The position numbers and the translations under genes are program-made. Below the pieces are notes generated by a model. That model did no database searches, was not told where the DNA came from, and saw only the letters and a program-made list of their open reading frames with translations. 14,684 nucleotides of DNA from the NCBI GenBank assembly GCA_002403445.1, contig DHHU01000009.1, forward strand, positions 6,091 through 20,774, given 5' to 3'. Each line of letters starts with the position of its first letter. Position 1 is the stretch's first letter. The stretch comes from Salinisphaeraceae bacterium UBA4764 (GTDB lineage: Bacteria; Pseudomonadota; Gammaproteobacteria; Nevskiales; Salinisphaeraceae). This document shows positions 7,502 through 14,229 of the stretch, piece by piece.

Positions 7502-8704
7502 ATGCCTAGCAATATCTTAATGCCGAAGATCATCGAAACGGGTGCCGGGGCTCGCTATAGAATTGCAAACGTTTTGGATTCACTGGGCTGCAGACGGCCA
7601 CTAATCGTAACCGATGCCTTGATGTGTGAACTCGGTAATGTCGACGAACTGACCGACCTGCTGGAGACTCACAACATCACCTGCGGCATATTTTCTGGCA
7701 CCGTCCCCGAGCCCACGGAAAGCTCGGTCATGTCAGCTTTGAGCTATCTGAGAAGTGGTGCGCCGGACGGTCAGGATTACGACTGCATTATTGCCCTTGG
7801 CGGTGGCAGCCCGATTGATTCAGCCAAGGCCATTTCAGTTTTGGGGACGCACGGCGGCGTCATCCGTGATTATAAATTTCCCAACCAGGCCGAGCGTCCC
7901 GGACTGCCCGTCATTGCGGTGCCTACGACGGCGGGGACGGGATCCGAATCGACGCGCTTTACGATCATTACCGATGATATGAGCGAAAGCGAGGAGTCGG
8001 TCGAAGAGAAGATGCTGTGTGGCGGTTTCGGTTTTATGCCGCTAGCCGCCATCAGCGATTATGAGCTCACTTTGAGTGTTCCGGCTCGAACCACGGCCGA
8101 TACAGGGATCGACGCACTCACCCATGCGATCGAGTCCTATGTGAGCCAGAAAGCCAATCCGTTTTCCGATCAACAAGCTTTGGCTGCGATGCGGCTCATC
8201 GGGCCCAATCTGCGTAGCGTTTATCACCAGCCCGATAATCGGGCGGCGCGCGAGTCGATGATGCTGGGCGCGACAATCGCCGGTTCAGCCTTTTCCAACG
8301 CCTCCGTGGCGCTTGTTCACGGGATGAGTCGTCCGATTGGCGCTTTCTTTCACGTTCCGCACGGCTTGTCGAACGCGATGCTGCTGCCGACGGTCACCGA
8401 GTTTTCGGTTAATCAGGCCTACGCTCGTTATGCCGACTGCGCTCGAGAGACCGGATTGGCCAGCGGTGCCGAAGACGACCAGAGTGCTGTAGACCGGCTA
8501 GTGAGTGAACTCAAAGAACTCAACCGCGAACTCGAGGTGCCCAGCCCGAAAGATTACGGCATCGATGAAGCCGCTTATTTCGACGCGTTACCGACGATGG
8601 CAGACCAGGCGCTCACCTCGGGGTCCCCCGGAAACAATCCGCGTGTTCCGAGTAAAGATGAAATCGTGACGCTTTACAGTGAAATCTGGAGGAGGGTGGC
8701 TTAA
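7502..8704 (+). CDS. Iron-containing (group III) alcohol dehydrogenase
   Basis: An NAD(P)-dependent, metal-dependent alcohol dehydrogenase of the FucO/AdhB family, 400 aa. The nucleotide-binding motif GGGSPIDSAK is at 100-109 and AVPTTAGTGSES at 139-150. Likely metal ligands are D204 and H208 in DTGIDALTHAIE, H273 in LVHGMSRPIG and H287 in VPHGLSNAMLLP. R277 occupies the place of the second histidine of the VHGMAHPLGA motif of FucO; several uncharacterised ADHs of this family appear to share that change, so it probably marks a subfamily. Next to the glycolate oxidase operon and an importer, a diol or hydroxy-alcohol such as ethylene glycol (giving glycolaldehyde) is a reasonable but unproven substrate. 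The ribosome binding site is weak (GGA five bases upstream). The alternative ATG at 7520 has none. Confidence 0.93.
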   Translation: MPSNILMPKIIETGAGARYRIANVLDSLGCRRPLIVTDALMCELGNVDELTDLLETHNITCGIFSGTVPEPTESSVMSALSYLRSGAPDGQDYDCIIALGGGSPIDSAKAISVLGTHGGVIRDYKFPNQAERPGLPVIAVPTTAGTGSESTRFTIITDDMSESEESVEEKMLCGGFGFMPLAAISDYELTLSVPARTTADTGIDALTHAIESYVSQKANPFSDQQALAAMRLIGPNLRSVYHQPDNRAARESMMLGATIAGSAFSNASVALVHGMSRPIGAFFHVPHGLSNAMLLPTVTEFSVNQAYARYADCARETGLASGAEDDQSAVDRLVSELKELNRELEVPSPKDYGIDEAAYFDALPTMADQALTSGSPGNNPRVPSKDEIVTLYSEIWRRVA

Positions 8705-8725
8705 TGCATTACACGTTAATCATTT

Positions 8726-8754
8726 CCCTACGTTAGGGCCTGTGGACTTCCACA
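8726..8754 (+). other. Two small tandem hairpins between ADH and binding-protein gene
   Basis: CCCTA-CGT-TAGGG (8726-8738) and TGTGG-ACTT-CCACA (8741-8754) lie in the 101-base gap after the ADH stop. Neither is followed by a T-run, so they are not standard terminators. They could modulate the relative expression of ADH and the transporter or be processing sites. Confidence 0.35.
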
Positions 8755-8805
8755 CACAACGAATTTAAAAAATCTCGCTCTTAATAAGTAACCGGAGAAA
8801 TAGCC

Positions 8806-10077
8806 ATGAACCCATACGAGAATATTCATATTTCGCGTCGCCATCTAATCAAAGCCGGTTCCGCGGTTGCCGCAACGGCCGCGCTCTATCCCGGGCTTGG
8901 CGCGTTCGCCAAAAGCGATAATCCGATTAAGATCGGCCAAGTGACGCCTGGCACCGGCACCTACTCAGCCCTCGGTGGCAATCAGGTCGCGGGCGCCAAG
9001 TTGGCCGTCGACCAGATCAATTCCAATGGCGGTGTGATGGGACGCCCGGTTCAGTTGCTGCTCGAAAACACCGGGTCGGACGTCGGCAAGTCGGTACAGA
9101 AAGTGCGCAAGCTCGTCCATCGCAATAACGTGGATTTTCTGACGGGCTCGGTCTCGTCAGCGGTGGCGCTCGCTGATTCCCAAGCGTCCCATGGCCTCAA
9201 TACCCTTTACATGGATCTCGGGGGGCATGCGGATGCGATTACCGGCAAGAAATGCAGCTGGAATACGTTCCGCACTTGCTCGACAACCTGGCTTTTGACG
9301 GCCGGCGATTTCCATACGCTGTTCGAGCAGTTCGGCAAGAAGTGGTTCTTCCTCACCCCGGACTACAACTTCGGGCATGCCCTGCACCGGGATTATGTAC
9401 AGCAGCTGAAGCAGGCCGGCGGGCAAGAGGTAGGCAATGCACTGGCCCCATTGGGTACAACCGATTTCTCGTCTTATCTGATCAAGGCTAAGTCTGCCAA
9501 TCCTGATGTGTTGATCATACTCAATGCGGGCAACGATCAGATCAACGCCCTCAAGCAGGTCCATCAGTTCGGCATCCAGAATGATATGGGAATCGGCGGG
9601 CCGATGATGGAGATGGAGACCTTGGAATCGTTGCCGGCCGATGCGCGGGTCGGCTACTGGAACATGGAGTGGTACTGGAACCAGCCGAATACCCCGCATG
9701 TGCAGAAGTTCGTCGAGGATTACAAGAAATCCACCAAGGCCAACAAGGTACCGACCGCGCGCAGCTGGTTTGGTTATGCCGGGACCCATGCGTTGGCCCT
9801 GGCCGCCGAAAAAGCCCAATCGTTGAATACGATGAAAGTGGTCAAGGCGTTGGAAGGACTCGAATTGCCGCCGGAAATCGCGTTGCAGCCGCACAAGGCC
9901 GTGTATCGGTCATCGGATCATCAGCTCATTGGTAGTCAGTTCCCTGGCCAGATTCGTAAGAACGGGAGCTACCCGCATCTGTTCGATCTGTCGAGCATCG
10001 TGGATTCATCGAAGATCGCGCGTTCTGCCGAGGCCAAGGGCTGCTCGATGAGCTATCCATCGTCGATGTCCTCCTGA
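8806..10077 (+). CDS. Tat-exported ABC transporter substrate-binding protein (Peripla_BP_6, LivJ-like)
   Basis: Periplasmic binding protein of a branched-chain-amino-acid-type (HAAT) ABC importer, 423 aa. The N-terminus has a twin-arginine signal, SRRHLIK (10-16), a hydrophobic stretch to about residue 31, and a likely cleavage after AFA at 35. The mature part starts with the usual IKIGQVTPGTGTYSALGG (41-58) followed by GAKLAVDQINSNGGVMG, typical of LivJ/amide-type binding proteins. C150 and C158 are close together and could form a disulfide. GGAG lies 9 bases before the ATG. The ligand is not determinable from motifs; this family binds amino acids, amides, urea, aromatic acids and other small organics. 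It is followed by its own permease and ATPase genes, separated by a strong stem-loop. A long antisense frame over its middle is a coding shadow. Confidence 0.93.
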   Translation: MNPYENIHISRRHLIKAGSAVAATAALYPGLGAFAKSDNPIKIGQVTPGTGTYSALGGNQVAGAKLAVDQINSNGGVMGRPVQLLLENTGSDVGKSVQKVRKLVHRNNVDFLTGSVSSAVALADSQASHGLNTLYMDLGGHADAITGKKCSWNTFRTCSTTWLLTAGDFHTLFEQFGKKWFFLTPDYNFGHALHRDYVQQLKQAGGQEVGNALAPLGTTDFSSYLIKAKSANPDVLIILNAGNDQINALKQVHQFGIQNDMGIGGPMMEMETLESLPADARVGYWNMEWYWNQPNTPHVQKFVEDYKKSTKANKVPTARSWFGYAGTHALALAAEKAQSLNTMKVVKALEGLELPPEIALQPHKAVYRSSDHQLIGSQFPGQIRKNGSYPHLFDLSSIVDSSKIARSAEAKGCSMSYPSSMSS

Positions 10078-10083
10078 TCCGTC

Positions 10084-10116
10084 GCGGGCCGGCTAGCAAC
10101 TCAGCTGCCGGCCCGC
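10084..10116 (+). other. GC-rich intercistronic stem-loop between binding protein and livH
   Basis: GCGGGCCGGC and GCCGGCCCGC pair perfectly over 10 bp with a 13-base loop, 6 bases after the binding-protein stop and 41 bases before livH. No T-run follows. Such structures between a binding-protein gene and its permease genes typically stabilise the upstream mRNA or partly stop transcription, giving excess binding protein. The structure is seen; the role is inferred. Confidence 0.6.
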
Positions 10117-10157
10117 TAACCCAGTAATCCCCCATCCCGGCTCAAGAGGCGCTGATA

Positions 10158-11024
10158 ATGGAGCTCCTGTTATTCAATATATTCAACGGTCTGATCGTCG
10201 GGCTGTTCTATGCGCTCATGGCACTGGGGCTGTCGCTGATCCTGGGCTTGAATGGCATCATCAACTTTGCTAACGGCAGTTTTCTGGCTCTGGGGGGTTA
10301 TTTAGCGTTCACGCTGAAGCCGGAGATCGGGTTTTGGGGCGCACTGGTGGCCTCGCCACTGCTGGCCGGTCTGATCGGATTGGTGATCGAGCGTGGCTTG
10401 ATTCGGCCACTCTATGGCCGCGATCCACTCTACAGCTTACTGTTGACTTTCGGTTTGGCCATGATCATTCAAACCATGTTGCGTATGACGTGGGGGGCGA
10501 ATGGGTTGCCGTTCAAGGTGCCGGATTTCATGTCGCATCCGCTGAGCCAGACCTATTTCTTCCTGACGGGATATCGCGTATTTGTGGTGGTACTGACCAT
10601 TCTGGCCGCCGGCTCCTTATTTGCATTGCTTCAGTTTACCCGGGTCGGCGTGCGGATCCGGGCCGGAAACTCGGATCTGGAGACGGTTTCTGCGCTGGGG
10701 ATCAACATTTACCGGCTCCGTGCCGTCAATTTCGGGCTGGGGATCCTGATGGCCGGGCTGGCGGGCGTGCTGGCAGCCGGCCGGCTCGGTTTGACGCCAA
10801 CCATGGGGGCCTCGTTGCTCATGCCCAGCTTCGTGGCGATTATTGTGGGGGGTGTCGGCAGTCTGATGGGGTCGGTCCTGGGGGGCATCATCATCGGCGT
10901 GGCTTCGGGCATTGTCACGACGTACTACCCTGCAGCCAGTCAAGTGGTCATTTATCTGATCATGGCAGTGGTCCTCATCGTTCGGCCACGCGGGCTGCTC
11001 GGCCAGGAAGGACTACTTGAATGA
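10158..11024 (+). CDS. livH: Branched-chain-type ABC transporter permease LivH
   Basis: Inner-membrane permease (BPD_transp_2 family) of the HAAT importer, 288 aa with about eight hydrophobic segments. The N-terminal segment includes the family signature region GIINFANGSFLALGGY (33-48). The histidine usual in NFAHG is N39 here. The tail VLIVRPRGLLGQEG is also typical. AGAGG lies 8 bases before the ATG. It pairs with the LivM-type permease, whose start overlaps its stop as ATGA. The symbol names the family; leucine or related amino acids as substrate are not shown. Confidence 0.93.
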   Translation: MELLLFNIFNGLIVGLFYALMALGLSLILGLNGIINFANGSFLALGGYLAFTLKPEIGFWGALVASPLLAGLIGLVIERGLIRPLYGRDPLYSLLLTFGLAMIIQTMLRMTWGANGLPFKVPDFMSHPLSQTYFFLTGYRVFVVVLTILAAGSLFALLQFTRVGVRIRAGNSDLETVSALGINIYRLRAVNFGLGILMAGLAGVLAAGRLGLTPTMGASLLMPSFVAIIVGGVGSLMGSVLGGIIIGVASGIVTTYYPAASQVVIYLIMAVVLIVRPRGLLGQEGLLE

Positions 11025-12010
11025 GTGGGACTGAATCGACCGTGCCGGCGGCTTCCTTCGGCGCCACACCTATTATGCGGCTATTACCGTCGCTCATTAT
11101 CTGGTCGTTGCTGCTCAGTGTCCCGTTCTGGATGCCGCTAGTCGGAGGCTATACAGCCCTGGCCTCCCGGGTGCTGATCTTTGGGCTGGCGGCGATGGGG
11201 CTGAATCTATTGCTGGGCTTTACTGGGGGTCTGTCGTTCGGACACGCGGCCTATTTCGGTCTCGGTGCCTACGGCACCGGACTGATGCTCAAGTTCGTTA
11301 GTGGCAGCACGCCGCTGGCGATCGTGGTCGGGGTTCTGGTGGGCGGCATGGCCGCCACGGTGTTCGGGTTGTTGACGATCCGTCGACGCGGGATCTATTT
11401 CGCGATGATCACGATCGCGGTAGGCCAGATGTTTTATTTCATTGCGGTGCGATGGAATAGCCTGACCGGCGGCGAAGATGGACTTACCGGCTTTTCGCGG
11501 ACCAACATCGGCTTTGGCCAAGCGGTATTGAATCTGCATCACACGATAACGTTCTACTATTTCACGCTGTTCTTTTTCGCGATCGGGTGTGCCGTGGTCT
11601 GGCGCGTTCTGCATTCGCCACTTGGCCATACCTTTGTTGCGGTTCGCGAAAACCAGCGCCGGTTGCGTTTTCTCGGGCTCTCTGTCGGTTTTTATATCTG
11701 GATCGCGTTCGCGCTGTCGGGCACAGTAGCCGCGCTCGCCGGCACCTTGTACGCGTTGCTCAACAACTTCACGTCGCCGCAGGACCTCAACTGGCTCCTG
11801 TCCGGCGACTTCGTAATAATCTGCGTTCTAGGCGGTATGCGCACCTTCTGGGGGCCCCCGCTGGGCGCCACGATCTATGTCGTGGTGCAGGATTATCTGA
11901 GCAGTATCACGGTTAACTGGATGGCGTTCATCGGCGCTTTGTTCGTGGTGGTTGTGCTGTTTTTTCCATTCGGCTTACTGGGCCTGCTGCAGCGTCGAAG
12001 CAGTCAATGA
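11021..12010 (+). CDS. livM: Branched-chain-type ABC transporter permease LivM
   Basis: Second inner-membrane permease of the importer, 329 aa with multiple hydrophobic segments. The conserved LivM core is AAMGLNLLLGFTGGLSFGHA (57-76), followed by GLGAYGTGLML. A cytoplasmic loop, FVAVRENQRRLRFLGLS, corresponds to the coupling-loop region seen in LivM and UrtC-type permeases and would contact the ATPases. AAGGA lies 8 bases before its ATG, inside the end of livH. Its stop overlaps the livG start as ATGA. The N-terminal 20 residues are polar and precede the first membrane helix. Confidence 0.93.
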   Translation: MSGTESTVPAASFGATPIMRLLPSLIIWSLLLSVPFWMPLVGGYTALASRVLIFGLAAMGLNLLLGFTGGLSFGHAAYFGLGAYGTGLMLKFVSGSTPLAIVVGVLVGGMAATVFGLLTIRRRGIYFAMITIAVGQMFYFIAVRWNSLTGGEDGLTGFSRTNIGFGQAVLNLHHTITFYYFTLFFFAIGCAVVWRVLHSPLGHTFVAVRENQRRLRFLGLSVGFYIWIAFALSGTVAALAGTLYALLNNFTSPQDLNWLLSGDFVIICVLGGMRTFWGPPLGATIYVVVQDYLSSITVNWMAFIGALFVVVVLFFPFGLLGLLQRRSSQ

Positions 12011-12756
12011 GTATTCTATCCCTGCGAAATATCTCGCGTAGTTTCGGGTCGCTAAAAGCCTTGTCTGATATCTCGATGGAAATCGAGAATGGCGAGCTTC
12101 GGGCACTGATCGGTCCCAACGGCGCCGGCAAGACAACCCTGTTCAATCTGGTCAGCGGCTTTTTTCCACCGAGCGAGGGCGAAATCCTGTTCGAAGAACA
12201 TTCGATCAAGGGCATGCCACCGGAAAAGCTTGTTCAGCGTGGCATGATCCGGACTTTCCAAGTCACCGAAATCTTCAACGATCTGACGGTTTACCAGAAT
12301 ATCGAGATCGCGATGGAAACCGCGCTCGGCCTCAACCTGCGGCCTTGGTTGTCGCGATCGCGCCGGCGTGAGGTGGCACGCGAGGTCGAAGCCATGCTGG
12401 AGACGGTCAATTTGGCCGATCAGGCCCGTCAAGTCGCCGGCGCACTGGCCCACGGCGATCAGCGCCTGGTTGAGATTGCCATGGTTTTAAGCCGCGATCC
12501 GCGCCTGTTGCTGCTGGATGAGCCGACTGCCGGAATGGGGGACGAAGAAACCCATCGCATGACTGAACTCATCCGCCATCTGCATCGTGAGCGCGGGATT
12601 GCCATGCTGTTTATCGAACACGACATGAATATCATTTTCGATGTGGCCGATCGCATCACCGTGCTCGACAACGGGCTTCTGCTCGCCGAGGGTACGCCCA
12701 GCGACATTTCCGGGAATGCCGATGTTCAAGCTGCCTACCTAGGAACGGAAGCATGA
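12007..12756 (+). CDS. livG: ABC transporter ATP-binding protein LivG
   Basis: Cytoplasmic ATPase of the importer, 249 aa. Walker A is GPNGAGKT (36-43), the signature region is LAHGDQRLVEIAM (147-159), Walker B is LLLLDEP (167-173) with catalytic E172, and the switch histidine is H205. The signature reads LAHGDQ rather than LSGGQ, which is in line with the LSYGDQR form usual in LivG. The C-terminal GxLLAEGTPSDI stretch and the terminal AYLG are typical LivG features. It is translationally coupled on both sides by ATGA overlaps. It should form a heterodimer with LivF below the LivH/LivM pair. Confidence 0.95.
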   Translation: MSILSLRNISRSFGSLKALSDISMEIENGELRALIGPNGAGKTTLFNLVSGFFPPSEGEILFEEHSIKGMPPEKLVQRGMIRTFQVTEIFNDLTVYQNIEIAMETALGLNLRPWLSRSRRREVAREVEAMLETVNLADQARQVAGALAHGDQRLVEIAMVLSRDPRLLLLDEPTAGMGDEETHRMTELIRHLHRERGIAMLFIEHDMNIIFDVADRITVLDNGLLLAEGTPSDISGNADVQAAYLGTEA

Positions 12757-13487
12757 GCCAGACCAATAGTGAGATACTGCGCGCCGAGGATCTGCACACC
12801 TACTATGGCAAGAGCCATATCCTGCAGGGTGTGTCACTGACGGTCGGCGAGGGCGAGTTGGTTACGGTGCTCGGGCGCAACGGTGCCGGCAAAACAACCA
12901 CATTGCGTACCCTGATGGGCCTGACGCCGGCACGGCACGGTACGATCAACCTGTTTGATCGTGATATCACCCGTTGGCCGCCGCACAAAATCGCGAAGCT
13001 CGGGGTTGGCTATGTGCCCGAGGGCCGCAAGATATTCGGGCATCTGACAGTGCACGATAACCTGCGGGTTCCCGCAGCCAGGCCCGGCACCTGGACGCTT
13101 AATACGATCTACGATTTGTTTCCACGACTCGCAGAACGGCGATCAAGCAAGGGCGCCAATCTTTCCGGCGGTGAGCAAGAGATGCTCGCCATTGCCCGGG
13201 CGTTGCTTTTGAATCCGAAGTTCCTCATGCTCGATGAACCGTCCCAAGGGCTGGCGCCGGTCATAGTCGACGAAGTCATGCACACTATTCGCCAGATGCG
13301 CGACGAGGGCATTGCAGTGTTGTTGATCGAACAAAACGCGTGGCTGGCACTGGGAAGCGCCGATCGCGCCTATGTGCTGGGCGACGGCCGAATCGTTGAT
13401 AGCGATTCGGCTGCCGCTTTCCTTGAGAACAAGGAGCGTGTCAAGGCGCTTGCAGGTGCCAGCTTGGACCCGGCCGGTACCCAATAA
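12753..13487 (+). CDS. livF: ABC transporter ATP-binding protein LivF
   Basis: Second ATPase of the importer, 244 aa. Walker A is GRNGAGKT (41-48), the Q-loop region includes VGYVPEGRKIFGHLTV (85-100), the signature is LSGGEQ (137-142), and Walker B is FLMLDEP (157-163) with E162. The H-loop position is a glutamine (Q194 in LLIEQN), normal for LivF-type proteins. GGAA lies five bases before the ATG, within the end of livG. The SGNH hydrolase begins 2 bases after the stop, so the two are almost surely cotranscribed. Confidence 0.95.
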   Translation: MSQTNSEILRAEDLHTYYGKSHILQGVSLTVGEGELVTVLGRNGAGKTTTLRTLMGLTPARHGTINLFDRDITRWPPHKIAKLGVGYVPEGRKIFGHLTVHDNLRVPAARPGTWTLNTIYDLFPRLAERRSSKGANLSGGEQEMLAIARALLLNPKFLMLDEPSQGLAPVIVDEVMHTIRQMRDEGIAVLLIEQNAWLALGSADRAYVLGDGRIVDSDSAAAFLENKERVKALAGASLDPAGTQ

Positions 13488-13489
13488 CA

Positions 13490-14125
13490 ATGCAACAAAT
13501 TCTGGTTTATGGCGATTCCTTGAGTTGGGGCCTTGTACCGGATACGCGTCAGCGATTCAGTTTTGATCAGCGTTGGCCCGGTATCCTGGAATTGGAACTC
13601 TCAAACTCCGGCAATCCAGCTCGCGTCATTGAAGATTGTCTGAATGGCCGACGTACCGTCTGGGACGATCCCTACAAACCCGGTCGAAACGGTGGAATTG
13701 GTCTGGCGCAACGTATCGAGATCAATTCGCCATTGGCCTTGGTTATATTGTTGCTTGGCATAAACGACTTCCAATCAGTGCACCAGTTGGGCGCCTGGGA
13801 ATCGGCGCAAGGCCTGAGAACACTGATCTCGGCTATACGCCAATCGCCTATTGAGCCGACCATGCCAATTCCACCAATACTGGTCGTTGCCCCACCCAAG
13901 CTACAAAAAGCCAGAGGCACTATCGCGCCTAAATTCAAGGACGCCGAATCCAAAGCCAAGGGCTTGAATGAGCAAATCAAACAAGCGGCGACTGATACCG
14001 ATTGTTATTTCCTGGATGCGAGCACTGTGACGCAAACAAGTCGTATCGACGGGGTGCATCTGGATATTGACCAGCATCTCGCGCTCGGTAAGGCAGTTGC
14101 CGAGCAGGTGAAAATACTCATCTAG
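13490..14125 (+). CDS. SGNH/GDSL hydrolase, MsAcT/arylesterase-like
   Basis: A 211-aa serine hydrolase of the SGNH fold. The GDSL block is VYGDSLSWG (6-14) with nucleophile S10. The Asn block is LLGINDF (88-94) with N92. The catalytic pair is D187 and H190 in IDGVHLD. The layout, including the RWPGIL and DDP elements, resembles the Mycobacterium smegmatis acyltransferase/esterase MsAcT and related arylesterases. No signal peptide is seen, so it acts in the cytoplasm, probably on a small imported ester. It starts 2 bases after livF with no clear ribosome binding site, implying coupled translation. Its place at the end of a small-molecule importer operon suggests that it processes the imported substrate. 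The actual ester is unknown. Confidence 0.88.
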   Translation: MQQILVYGDSLSWGLVPDTRQRFSFDQRWPGILELELSNSGNPARVIEDCLNGRRTVWDDPYKPGRNGGIGLAQRIEINSPLALVILLLGINDFQSVHQLGAWESAQGLRTLISAIRQSPIEPTMPIPPILVVAPPKLQKARGTIAPKFKDAESKAKGLNEQIKQAATDTDCYFLDASTVTQTSRIDGVHLDIDQHLALGKAVAEQVKILI

Positions 14126-14150
14126 TACCGTCTTGATGAGTTGTAGAGTC

Positions 14151-14167
14151 GCGGCTTATAGAGCCGC
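14151..14167 (+). terminator. Stem-loop after the SGNH hydrolase gene
   Basis: GCGGCT and AGCCGC pair perfectly around a TATAG loop, starting 26 bases after the hydrolase stop. No T-run follows, so a terminator role for the importer operon is only suggested by position. Confidence 0.35.
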
Positions 14168-14229
14168 ACCCGTGCCCGGACCACGCGATCTGTGTGGATG
14201 TTGGGGAAAACCAAGTAGGGCCCGACAAA

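Noticed and set aside
9157..9894. 245-codon minus-strand frame opposite the binding-protein gene
   Set aside because: Coding shadow of a well-supported gene; composition odd and no family motif.
10334..11020. 228-codon plus-strand frame within livH
   Set aside because: Out-of-frame shadow of livH, which has clear membrane segments and family motifs.
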